Part shown: piece by piece, positions 44,880 to 53,929 of the stretch
How the letters are laid out: every line of letters begins with the position of its first letter
Position numbering within the stretch: position 1 is the stretch's first letter
The notes under the pieces: model-generated
Databases searched by the model: none
What the model saw: only the letters and a program-made list of their open reading frames with translations
Told to the model about the DNA's origin: nothing
Assembly (NCBI GenBank): GCA_964526965.1
Contig: CAZGML010000009.1
Span: 33,825 to 97,824 of the forward strand
Direction of reading: 5' to 3'
DNA from: UBA6265 sp964526965
Lineage (GTDB): Bacteria; Chloroflexota; Chloroflexia; Thermomicrobiales; UBA6265
Length of the DNA stretch: 64,000 nt
Made by a program: the position numbers and the translations under genes

Positions 44880-45859
44880 TGTTGCACCGATTCCGCACCG
44901 GTTTGATAGCAGTGTTGCTGGCGATTACGCCGATGTTGGCCACGGCGCACACCCGGCCACGACCGAATCCGGATAACGTCTGGGCCGCGTGGTATGTAGA
45001 TCCGGTCGTTGCGGTGAGCATGCTCATTGGGTCGTGGCTCTATTTGCGCGGAGTACGCAACCTCTGGGACACGGCAGGTCATGGCAAGGTGATCTCGACC
45101 GGTCAACGCAACGCGTGGTACTGGGCCATGTTCTCGCTGGTTGTCGCACTCTTTTCGCCGCTCGATGCCCTTGGCGGCGCACTCTTTAGCGCGCATATGG
45201 TTCAGCACCTGATTCTCTTTGTTGTCACCCCGTGGTTACTGGCCTACGCCCGGCCCGGGCTCGGCATCTGGTGGGGACTCCCCGCCACGCTTCGCAAACG
45301 CATCGGCGGCTCGGTAGGAACGCATCCGGTTGTTCGTCGCGCGCACGGGGCCAGTCGTAATCCGACGCTTATTGTTATTGCCTTCACAGCGGTTTTGTGG
45401 CTGTGGCACACACCGGCACTCTATAACGCCGCGCTTCGCAGCGATTTTATCCACGCCGTAGAGCATTTCAGTTTCATGGCCGGGGCGTATCTGCTATGGA
45501 GCTGGTTGATTTCAGTGCAGCACAGTCGTGGTGGGCCAAATAGTGATCGCCAGGGCATCGCCATTCTTATCGTATTTATCACCGTCATGCAGAGTGGAGT
45601 GCTTGGCGCCATTTTGACGTTCGCCCGTACGCCGCTCTATGAAATGCACGCTGGCTACACCGACCTTTGGGGCCTCAGCCTGCTGCAAGATCAGCAGATC
45701 GCCGGCTTGCTGATGTGGGTGCCCATGGGGCTCACATTCACCCTGGTGGCGCTGCTGTTGTTCCGATCCTGGCTGATCGCCTCCGAACGACGCGCTCGTG
45801 AGCGCGAACAAGCGGAAGCCCGGGTATCCGGCACACCCGCTACGGAGGTGCAATCATGA
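44876..45859 (+). CDS. ctaG: cytochrome c oxidase assembly protein CtaG (caa3 type)
   Basis: 327 aa, ATGA overlap with the previous gene. Signal-like N-terminus, then about seven membrane helices with family patterns MFSLVVALFSPLDALGG, LFSAHMVQHLILFVVTPWLL, LWLWHTPALYNAAL and AVEHFSFMAGAYLLW; the His-rich helices suggest copper or heme handling. This is the Bacillus-type caa3 CtaG, unrelated to the Cox11-like protein also called CtaG. It is needed to form a functional caa3 oxidase. Confidence 0.9.
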   Translation: MMLHRFRTGLIAVLLAITPMLATAHTRPRPNPDNVWAAWYVDPVVAVSMLIGSWLYLRGVRNLWDTAGHGKVISTGQRNAWYWAMFSLVVALFSPLDALGGALFSAHMVQHLILFVVTPWLLAYARPGLGIWWGLPATLRKRIGGSVGTHPVVRRAHGASRNPTLIVIAFTAVLWLWHTPALYNAALRSDFIHAVEHFSFMAGAYLLWSWLISVQHSRGGPNSDRQGIAILIVFITVMQSGVLGAILTFARTPLYEMHAGYTDLWGLSLLQDQQIAGLLMWVPMGLTFTLVALLLFRSWLIASERRAREREQAEARVSGTPATEVQS

Positions 45860-46257
45860 TCACCAACACACCATCCAAACTGAAATGGTTGATAGGCACG
45901 GTGGCACTCGTGCTTGTCGTGACCGGCTGTGGATTGCTGGTCGGCTCGCACGACGCTCGCGTTGAAGAGACCGGCGGCAACATCGAACGTGGAGAGGATC
46001 TCGTGCGAACACACGGCTGCGTTGCCTGTCACTCCGCGCCCGGCGTGGCAAGCGTGGAAAACGGCTATGGACCGGATTTTGATGGTTTCGCCAACAATCG
46101 CCTTATCGCCGGTCAGGCTGAAAACACCCCGGAGAATTTGGTGCAGTTCATCCTGGTGCCATACGCGGTTGCTCCTGGCACCTCTATGCCAACGCTCGAT
46201 ATCCCGGAAGAGGATGCCCGCGATATCGCGACCTGGCTATACACCCTAGACGATTAG
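45856..46257 (+). CDS. lipoprotein c-type cytochrome
   Basis: 133 aa, ATGA overlap with ctaG. Signal peptide with lipobox VVTGC (Cys near residue 25), then one class I cytochrome c domain: ERGEDLVRTHGCVACHS (CxxCH) and a distal Met in GTSMPTLDIPEEDARDIATWLYTL. It would sit at the outer face of the membrane. By position it is the carrier between the dehydrogenase modules downstream and the CoxB cytochrome domain. Confidence 0.88.
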   Translation: MITNTPSKLKWLIGTVALVLVVTGCGLLVGSHDARVEETGGNIERGEDLVRTHGCVACHSAPGVASVENGYGPDFDGFANNRLIAGQAENTPENLVQFILVPYAVAPGTSMPTLDIPEEDARDIATWLYTLDD

Positions 46258-46266
46258 GAGGCACAT

Positions 46267-47268
46267 GTGACTGATCAGGAAAAGAAACGAGATAGCAGGG
46301 ATCAGCAGGTGCTCTATACCCTCACCGGATCGCACCGCCGCGCCATGCGTCAGGCGCAGATGTCACGTAGGCGCTTCCTGCTGCAGACGGGCGCCCTCGG
46401 CTCGGTCGCTGCTGCTGGTGCAATATCCACCGTCGCGCAGGATGCAACTCCCATGGCTACACCCGGCGCGGGCGAGATCGCCTCGGCCGAAGACGAGTGG
46501 GAGATGTTCGAAGGCGTGCCAATGACGCCAACCCAGCCGCCGGAAATGGACTTTAAGGCGCTTACGGAGTCCGAAGCCATTGCGGTTGAAATGCTGACAG
46601 CCCAGTTGCTGCCTGGTACGCCGGAAGACCCCGGGGCCCGGGAAGCCGGTGTTGTTTACTACATCGATTACCTGTTGCAACAAAACGAGGGGTTCGTGGA
46701 ACCGACATACCGGGCTGGCCCGTGGGCGAAAGGCTACGAAGGTGATACCGAGCCTGAACCAGAACCGGATGTCATCTGGATTCCCGCCGACCAACTCTCC
46801 CGGTATGGCTATCAGGCGCCGCTATCGCCATTGGCTATTTATCAGCTGGGCCTCAGGGCACTCGAGGAATACTCGGATGCGACATGGGGTAAGCCCATTG
46901 CTGACCTCAGTGAGGATGAGCTCAACGAGATGATCTGGGCGATGCTGCGCAACGAGATCGACCAATTTACGGAATTCTCGCCAATTTCATTCTTTCATAC
47001 CTTGCGATTGCACACCGCCGAAGGGTTCTTTAGTGATCCGGGGTATGGCGGCAATCGCGATCTCGCCGGGTGGCGCCTGGTCGGGTTCCCGGGTGCGCAG
47101 CGTGCGTACTCACCGGAGGAAATGCAGACCGAGGGCTCGGATCGAGAACCACAATCCATGCAGGTGCTGCCAGAGTTCAATCCGGGCCACCCTGAGGATG
47201 GCCCAGTGTTGCCCGTACGTGGCTCCGATTTGGAAGAACACAAGCCTGAAAGTGATGACGACGATTAA
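46267..47268 (+). CDS. gluconate 2-dehydrogenase subunit 3 family protein, TAT-exported
   Basis: 333 aa from GTG 46267, with AGGAGG 5 nt upstream. The TAT signal SRRRFLLQTGALGSVAAAG lies at about residues 36-54, after an unusually long cytoplasmic leader. The mature part has LTESEAIAVEMLTAQLLPGTPEDPGAREAGVVYYID, the pattern of subunit 3 (gamma) of gluconate and FAD-glucose dehydrogenases. In known members this subunit carries the folded GMC subunit through the TAT pore. It is longer than usual, with an acidic insert and a tail. Confidence 0.82.
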   Translation: MTDQEKKRDSRDQQVLYTLTGSHRRAMRQAQMSRRRFLLQTGALGSVAAAGAISTVAQDATPMATPGAGEIASAEDEWEMFEGVPMTPTQPPEMDFKALTESEAIAVEMLTAQLLPGTPEDPGAREAGVVYYIDYLLQQNEGFVEPTYRAGPWAKGYEGDTEPEPEPDVIWIPADQLSRYGYQAPLSPLAIYQLGLRALEEYSDATWGKPIADLSEDELNEMIWAMLRNEIDQFTEFSPISFFHTLRLHTAEGFFSDPGYGGNRDLAGWRLVGFPGAQRAYSPEEMQTEGSDREPQSMQVLPEFNPGHPEDGPVLPVRGSDLEEHKPESDDDD

Positions 47269-47310
47269 GTCCAGCGAATCGGTTTACCGATTTGTGGAAA
47301 GGGAAGCATT

Positions 47311-49167
47311 GTGACACAGTCTGAACACGTAGACGTCGCCATTGTCGGAGCGGGTTGGACTTCCGCCATCCTGGGCTGGAAGCTCGGAGAAGCTGGCCTG
47401 AAGGTGCGGGCACTTGAGCAAGGCCAGGAACGCTGGACCGCCACCCATTTTCAGCACAATCATGATGCCCTCCGCTATACCAACCGCAAGGCGCTCATGG
47501 CAGATCTCAGCAGGGAAACGTGGACCTGGCGACCGAACTCATCCATCCCGGCATTGCCATTCCGCAAGTTCGCCTCATTTCATCCCGGTGAGGGGACCGG
47601 CGGGAGTAGCGTGCATTGGGCTTCGGAACTTTGGCGCTTTTATCCTTCGGATTTCAACTATCGAAGTCATCACATAGAACGGTACGGAGAAGACCGGATA
47701 CCGGAAGGTTCAACCGTCCAGGACTGGCCCCTCACATACGACGACCTCGAATCGCACTACGAAGCGTACGAATACGACATTGGTGTCAGCGGCCTTGCCG
47801 GTAATCTCAACGGCGTGACCGTTCCGGGTGGTAATCCGTTTGAGGGTGCCCGGTCTTCGCCGTATCCGTTGCCGCCGCTAGCAAGGAGTATTGCGGGCCT
47901 GGAGTTCGAAGAGGCTGCTGCGAACCTGGGATATCATCCCTTCCCACAGCCGTCCGGCATCCTTTCGGAGTCGTACACCGGACTTTCTGGTGATACCCGC
48001 GCCGGATGCCTCTACTGCGGATACTGCGTGCGCTATGGCTGCGAGGTAGATGCCAAAGCGAGCGCCCTTACCGATCACCTTCCGGCCGCTTTCGCGACCG
48101 GCAATTATGAAATTCAGTACCACTCAAAGGTGCTGAACATCCTCGTTGGGGACGATGGGCTCGCACGTGGTGTGCGGTATATGGACCTGGAAACAGGTGA
48201 GGAACGGGACCTGATGGCGGATACCGTTATCCTCGCCGGGTATACGCTTACCAATGTTCGACTGCTTCTCCTTTCGCAGAGCGATGCGCACCCAGATGGC
48301 GTTGGCAACGACCGTGGCATGGTCGGCAAGAACTACACATACCAGCTTTCAATGTCCCCGGTATCTGGCACATTTAGCGGCCGTCGGCTGAATACCTTCA
48401 TGGGTAACACCGTGGTTACTACGGCTATTCACGACTTCAATGCCGATAACTTCGATCACTCCGATCTCGATTTCATTGGCGGGGCTTCGGTTACATACGG
48501 TGCCGGAATGCGAGAGCCCATCACTTCCACAACTGGCCTGGGCCCGATCAATAGCGATCGCTGGCCGGAGCTCGAAGACGTTTCGCCAGATATGGCCACC
48601 AGTCCGTTGCTCATCTCGGAAACACCAAGTAACACGTCGATTGGAGTCGAGTGGGGCCAAGACTGGAAAGACAACATGCGCGAGAACTGGGACTCCAACA
48701 TGTCGATTGCTATCCAGGGTGAGAGCCTTCCATACGAAGGTCAGCAGCTTGATCTGGACCCGAACTATAACGATGCCTTCGGCAACCCGCTCTTGCGGAT
48801 CACGTTCGACTTTCAGGAGAACGACAAGCGACTCTATGCCTATATCACCCAAAAGCTGGTGGAAATCATGGAGGAGATGAATCCCGACTCCATGTCGGTC
48901 ACCGAAGAACTGGATGATTACGAAATGAGTTCGTACCAGAGCACACATAACACCGGTGGCGCCATTATGGGAGATTCCCCGGATAACTCCGTAACGAACA
49001 AATACGGCCAAGTATGGGATACCCCAAACGTTTTCGTTACTGGTGCGGCATTGTTCCCGCAGAACCCTGGTATGAACCCAACGGCCACAGTGCTGGCCCT
49101 TGCGTACCACACGGGTGATGCAATGGCAGATCAGTATGTAGGTAACCCTGAAGAGTTAATGGACTGA
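47311..49167 (+). CDS. GMC family FAD-dependent dehydrogenase (first copy)
   Basis: 618 aa from GTG 47311. FAD motif VAIVGAGWTSAILGWKLGEA (the third Gly of GxGxxG is Ser), then LEQG. HFQHNHDALRY, GTGGSSVHWASELWRF and a Cys-rich segment CLYCGYCVRYGCEVDAK near residue 232-248 follow, as in gluconate dehydrogenase-like enzymes. The C-terminal active-site region holds THNTGGAIMGDSP and the closing FPQNPGMNPTATVLAL. It lacks an export signal and so would depend on the TAT-borne subunit before it. It oxidises an alcohol or sugar; substrate unknown. Confidence 0.87.
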   Translation: MTQSEHVDVAIVGAGWTSAILGWKLGEAGLKVRALEQGQERWTATHFQHNHDALRYTNRKALMADLSRETWTWRPNSSIPALPFRKFASFHPGEGTGGSSVHWASELWRFYPSDFNYRSHHIERYGEDRIPEGSTVQDWPLTYDDLESHYEAYEYDIGVSGLAGNLNGVTVPGGNPFEGARSSPYPLPPLARSIAGLEFEEAAANLGYHPFPQPSGILSESYTGLSGDTRAGCLYCGYCVRYGCEVDAKASALTDHLPAAFATGNYEIQYHSKVLNILVGDDGLARGVRYMDLETGEERDLMADTVILAGYTLTNVRLLLLSQSDAHPDGVGNDRGMVGKNYTYQLSMSPVSGTFSGRRLNTFMGNTVVTTAIHDFNADNFDHSDLDFIGGASVTYGAGMREPITSTTGLGPINSDRWPELEDVSPDMATSPLLISETPSNTSIGVEWGQDWKDNMRENWDSNMSIAIQGESLPYEGQQLDLDPNYNDAFGNPLLRITFDFQENDKRLYAYITQKLVEIMEEMNPDSMSVTEELDDYEMSSYQSTHNTGGAIMGDSPDNSVTNKYGQVWDTPNVFVTGAALFPQNPGMNPTATVLALAYHTGDAMADQYVGNPEELMD

Positions 49168-49189
49168 TCCGGAAGGAGCGTCAGGAGCA

Positions 49190-49582
49190 ATGGGTATGAA
49201 TCGGCGAAACCTGGTGCGCATGATCGGCGGTGCCGTGGCGATGCCCGTGCTCGCCGGCTGCACCGTGCTAGACGCCCTGGACGAAAACAGAATCGAAGTT
49301 GAAATCACGAGCCGCCGCGTCTTCGAACCTGGAGGAGTCACAGTTCAGGCAGGAGAAGAAGTGGTGTGGCGAAATCATGATTCGCAACCGCACAATCTTT
49401 CTACGGACCCGTCGGAATTTGAAGATGATGTGCCGGTGCAGTCTCCGGAAGGCGCATCGCCATTCACATCCGGGGAGTTGCTGGCCAATGATCGTTATTC
49501 GTACACGTTCGATGTGCCTGGCGAGTATATCTACGCCTGCACGATCCATCCTGAGATGATCGGTACGATCACCGTCGAGTAA
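49190..49582 (+). CDS. cupredoxin (plastocyanin-like) lipoprotein
   Basis: 130 aa from ATG 49190, with GGAAGGAG upstream. Signal with lipobox VLAGC (Cys near residue 24) and a short RR. Blue-copper fold: VTVQAGEEVVWRNHDSQPHNL (first His ligand) and YIYACTIHPEMIGTITV, which supplies Cys, His and Met. It is an outer-face electron carrier set between the two GMC genes, suggesting that one of them passes electrons through copper rather than through cytochrome c. Confidence 0.9.
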   Translation: MGMNRRNLVRMIGGAVAMPVLAGCTVLDALDENRIEVEITSRRVFEPGGVTVQAGEEVVWRNHDSQPHNLSTDPSEFEDDVPVQSPEGASPFTSGELLANDRYSYTFDVPGEYIYACTIHPEMIGTITVE

Positions 49583-49605
49583 GGAATCCCACCAGGGAGG
49601 TGGAA

Positions 49606-51620
49606 GTGAACGCCAATAATGATCATGTAGACGTTGTCATGATCGGGGCGGGCTGGACCGCCTCCATCCTGGCATGGAAGCTCGCATCGGCGGGTCTGAA
49701 GGTTCGCTCACTGGAGCAAGGCGAGGAGCGCTGGACAGCTACGCACTTCCAGCACAACCACGATGGCTTGCGCTACCTGGTGCGTAAGGCGCTGATGGTT
49801 GATCTCAGTCAGGAGACCTGGACCTGGCGTCCGAATAGCGGCGTGCCGGCATTGCCTCTGCGAATGCACGGCAGCTTCCATCCCGGCTCGGGTACTGGTG
49901 GTGCCGGTGTGCACTGGTCCGGCCAATTGTTTCGCTACTACCCTCATCACTTTCGCTACCGATCGCATTTGGTCGAGCGCTATGGCGAAGACAAGTTGCC
50001 AGAAGGATCGAATTTGCAGGATTGGCCCATCACCTTCGAGGAGTTGGAGCCATACTACGCACAGTTCGAGATTGACGCTGGCGTGTCTGGCCAGGCGGGG
50101 AATATCAACGGGGTGATTATGCCCGGCGGCAATCCCTTTGAAGGGCCGAGATCAACTCCGTATCCGTTGCCGCCATTCGAGTCCAGTATCCCTGCCCAGA
50201 TGTTTCGCGATGTAACTGAATCGCAGGGTTATCATCCTTTCCCGGTACCAGCCGGACTGATCTCGGAGAGCTATACCGGCCTCGCCGGGAAACCGCGTGC
50301 GGGATGCCTTTACTGCGGATACTGCACGCGTCACGGTTGTGAGGTGGATGCCAAATCGAGCCCGCTTACGGAACATCTCCCCGCTGCACTCGCCACCGGG
50401 AACTACGACATCCGCTACAACTCCCGCGTGACGCACGTGTTGCTGGACGACAATGGCCGGGCGCGTGGATTCCGGTACACGGATCTCACTACAGGCGAAA
50501 CCCACGAGCAGACGGCAGACATCGTGATTCTTAGCGGCTACACGCTCACGAACGTGCGGCTGCTGCTCCTCTCTCGCAATGACGCGCATCCGGACGGCAT
50601 TGGCAACAACCGCGGAATGGTGGGCAAGCAATATACCTATCACATTAGCCGCACACCAGCGACGGGCGTATTTGAGGGGCATCGTTTCAACCTGTTTATG
50701 GGGAACTACGTCACGTCGCAATACATTCACGATTTTAATGGCGACAACTTCGACCATAGTGATCTCGATTTCATCGGCGGCGGACCCCTCTATGCGGGTG
50801 CCGGTGAGCGGGAGCCGCTAACGTCAGTACAGACCTTGCCGTACCTGGACGATGAAAAGTGGGAAGACCTCGAAGATATGGAGCCGGGTATGCTCCAGAG
50901 CCCGCTGCTGAAGACAGAGGTCGCTGACCTCGCCGGGACCGACATCGAGTGGGGCGAGGACTGGAAAACCAACATGCGAGAGAACTGGGACGCAGTGGNN
51001 NNNNNNNNNNNNNNNNNNNNNNNNNNNNNNNNNNNNNNNNNNNNNNNNNNNNNNNNNNNNNNNNNNNNNNNNNNNNNNNNNNNNNNNNNNNNNNNNNNAT
51101 CGAGTGGGGCGAGGACTGGAAAACCAACATGCGAGAGAACTGGGACGCAGTGGTTGGCATCTCCACCATGGCAGAAGTCATGCCGCATGAAGCGAACTAC
51201 ATGGACCTTGACCCCAATTACACGGACGCATGGGGCGAGCCATTACTGCGCATCACGTTTGAGTTCCAGGAGAACGAGCAGAAGCTCTACTCCCATCTTG
51301 TGGATAAAGCTGGCGAGATCATGGAGGCGATGGAACCAACCAGTATGTCGACTGAGGATGACATAGGGGATTATGAAATCTCCACTTATCAAACCACGCA
51401 CGCTACTGGCGGCGCGATTATGGGCGACTCGCCCGAGAATTCGGTGACCAACAAATATGGTCAGGTTTGGGATGTTCCAAACCTGTTTGTCACGGGTGCT
51501 GCGTTATACCCCATGAATCCCGGTATGGATCATACCGGTACAGCCACTGCCCTGGCGTACTGGACCGGTGACGCCATCGTCGAAAAGTACCTGAACAACG
51601 AGAATGAGCTGATGGATTAG
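49606..51620 (+). CDS. GMC family FAD-dependent dehydrogenase (second copy), split by an assembly gap
   Basis: From GTG 49606, with GGGAGG 5 nt upstream. The open frame runs to the N gap at 50999-51098 and resumes in a different register. Removing 100 N plus one copy of the 55-bp flank (155 nt) restores one frame of 619 aa, almost the same length as the first copy. Motifs match it: MIGAGWTASILAWKLASA, GTGGAGVHWSGQLFRY, CLYCGYCTRHGCEVDAK and THATGGAIMGDSP. No signal peptide. Its stop overlaps that of the convergent MMPL gene by 4 nt. The break is an artefact, not a pseudogene. Confidence 0.85.
50944..51153. other. scaffold gap (100 N) flanked by a duplicated 55-bp contig end
   Basis: N at 50999-51098. 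The 55 bases before it (50944-50998) are identical to the 55 bases after it (51099-51153), so two contigs ending on the same overlap were joined with a default spacer. Confidence 0.95.
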
Positions 51621-53839
51621 TGCCCGCGTTTGCTCGGCCACCAGTTCCAGCGACCCATAAGTTGCATAGTGGCCGGGAGCAGCAGTAGTCGCACGATGGT
51701 CGCATCGATTGCGACAGCGATGGCGAGCCCGACACCGAGGGCCTTCACCACATCGAGTTCACTAAAGGCGAACGCCAGGAACACCGCCAGCATCAGCACT
51801 GCGCTGGCGGTGACAATTCCGGTAGCATGCCGAAGCCCCTCGCGCACCGCAACCCTGGTGTCGCCGTGCCGTTGCCACGATTCACGGATACGGCTGAGCA
51901 TGATGATCTCGAAATCCATCCCCAGGCCGAACAGGAAGCTGAACATGAGTACCGGCACCAGCATAACCGTGGTGCCGTTTGGCTCTGCTCCGAATATCCA
52001 GGCGAGGTTTCCTTCCTGGAAAATCCATACAAGCATCCCAAACGAAGCGCCCATCGAAACGAGGTTGAGCGCAATCGCCTTCAGTGGTAGCAGTGCCGAG
52101 CGAAGGTGGAAGAAGAGCACGATTGCCGTGAGTGAGAGGATCCAGGTTAACACGATTGGCGTGCGTTCCTTGATATGGTCAAGCAGGTCGAGGTCGAGCC
52201 CGACTGCTCCGCCCACCATCGTGGTGAGCCCTCGCACAGGCGTGGTTTCGAGATCGGCACGGATATCTCGGACCAGCTCGTGCACGTCCGTATCCGAAAG
52301 GTGTGGTTCGGGGATGACGGTCAGCAGCGCCGCCGATGGCGTCAGGTACGGTTTGCTCGCCACGATGAGATCCGGCTCAAGCAGGTAACTGGAGGCGAGG
52401 GATCGCGGCGAGAACCCCGCCGGGATCAGGGTCCACAGTCCTTCAACCCGCAACACGCCGTCGGTGCTGTTAATGTGGGTGGTGAGATCCAGATACCGTT
52501 GGAGATTGTCCGCTTCCAGCATCGAGCCTCGTGTTGGCTGCAAAACGATTTCTACTGGAGATGTCGATGCACGCGAGAAATCTTCTGCGATATGCTCTGC
52601 GGTCTGGCGGGATTCAGCGCTTGCTGGCAGGTTCGTGATACCTGGCGACACAGCTTGCATGTCCAGCACCGGTGCAGTGAGCAGCGCGAGCACGGCAACG
52701 CATGCCAGCAACGTCGCCACAGGACGACGCTCTCGCACCGCCTCCAGCTTTGGGAGAATACGGGCGACGCGGTGGGGTTCGCGTTGTCTTGATATCTGTC
52801 TTGAGAAGAGGACCAACGCCGCCGGCACTGCCGTGAGCGATAGGAGCATCGCCACCAACACAACCATCGCCCCGAGGAGGGCGGTGGTGGTAGCCGCCGG
52901 AACATCGAAAAAGAGGAGCCCGCTGAGGCCGATAGCAACAGTTGTTGCGGCTGTGATCACCGTCTTGCCAGCGGTCGAGATCGTGGTCTGTATCGCGACC
53001 TCGAGGTTGCCGTTGGTAGCCTCTTCCCGGAACCGGCTTACCATGATCAGCGCGTAGTCTATTCCCACTGCCAGGCCCAGCATGGTTACGGTGTTTACCG
53101 TGAAAACGCTTACCGGGGCATAGTTCGCAATTACGGCCATTGCCGCCAGCGTAATAATCATGCTGTTGGCAGCCAGTATCACCGGAATCAGCGCGGGAAC
53201 GAATCCGCGAAAGAAGACAAAGAGTAGCACCAGCGTTATCGGCAGGGCGATCAGTTCGGCACGGACGAGGTCGTTATGGCCGACGATACGGAAATCTTCA
53301 CCAACCACCGGTAGGCCCGTCATATGGACGTCGAGGCCGCTCTCTGCCAGATTGTCGCGGAGCCATTCAGGTGAGCCGGTATGGTTCTCCGGCGCCTCGT
53401 TGAGCGTTACTACGGCGAGGCTGGTGGTGCCGTCGTCCGAGATCAACATCGTGTTGAGCAGGTCGTTACTGATCGTGCCCCAGGTCAGCACCGAATCGAC
53501 TTCGTCGCTTGCCAGCAATGGACGTACCGTGTACAGAACCTGCTCCACGAACCTGTCGTCGCTGGCAACGTACTCACCAGACGGATCGCTGAATACCAGG
53601 TAGTACGTGGTGTTGCTGCGCCCGAACTCCTCGGCGACCAGCTCTTGGACCTGCACAGCGGTGGCGGAATCCGGCAGCCAGCCGTCCGGGATTGTGTTTT
53701 CGGTCGCTTTCAGCGCCAGGGGCACCAGCAGTCCGCAAAGGACAATACTCGTAAACAACACCCAGGCTGCCCGCCGCACAATCCAGTTGCTCCACGCTTG
53801 TATGAAGCGATGACCTCGTGGATTCTGTTGACGGATCAC
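51617..53839 (-). CDS. MMPL/RND family transporter
   Basis: 740 aa from GTG 53839, with GGGAG 9 nt upstream; the frame is open to 53962 but that part overlaps the ppc start region. Two homologous halves, each with an outer domain after the first helix and a block of helices. First-half signature MLGLAVGIDYALIMVSRFREE, second-half GLGMDFEIIMLSRIRES, both with the proton-relay Asp. Family members export lipids, siderophores or other hydrophobic molecules by proton motive force. Substrate not evident; no regulator is adjacent. Confidence 0.88.
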   Translation of the reverse strand: MIRQQNPRGHRFIQAWSNWIVRRAAWVLFTSIVLCGLLVPLALKATENTIPDGWLPDSATAVQVQELVAEEFGRSNTTYYLVFSDPSGEYVASDDRFVEQVLYTVRPLLASDEVDSVLTWGTISNDLLNTMLISDDGTTSLAVVTLNEAPENHTGSPEWLRDNLAESGLDVHMTGLPVVGEDFRIVGHNDLVRAELIALPITLVLLFVFFRGFVPALIPVILAANSMIITLAAMAVIANYAPVSVFTVNTVTMLGLAVGIDYALIMVSRFREEATNGNLEVAIQTTISTAGKTVITAATTVAIGLSGLLFFDVPAATTTALLGAMVVLVAMLLSLTAVPAALVLFSRQISRQREPHRVARILPKLEAVRERRPVATLLACVAVLALLTAPVLDMQAVSPGITNLPASAESRQTAEHIAEDFSRASTSPVEIVLQPTRGSMLEADNLQRYLDLTTHINSTDGVLRVEGLWTLIPAGFSPRSLASSYLLEPDLIVASKPYLTPSAALLTVIPEPHLSDTDVHELVRDIRADLETTPVRGLTTMVGGAVGLDLDLLDHIKERTPIVLTWILSLTAIVLFFHLRSALLPLKAIALNLVSMGASFGMLVWIFQEGNLAWIFGAEPNGTTVMLVPVLMFSFLFGLGMDFEIIMLSRIRESWQRHGDTRVAVREGLRHATGIVTASAVLMLAVFLAFAFSELDVVKALGVGLAIAVAIDATIVRLLLLPATMQLMGRWNWWPSKRGH

Positions 53840-53929
53840 AGGGCGAAACTCCCGGTCTGGCAGCGAAGTAATTGCTGACGGGTAGTGTACAGTCAAAGTA
53901 TTGGCCACTGGTCTGGATTCGGAGAAGTG

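Noticed and set aside
50944..51153. Direct repeats around the N run as target-site duplications of a mobile element
   Set aside because: 55 bp is far too long, the same length occurs at the priA gap, and 100 N is a default scaffold spacer.
49606..51620. Second GMC gene as a frameshifted pseudogene
   Set aside because: The register change equals 100 N plus 55 duplicated bases; without them the frame is intact.
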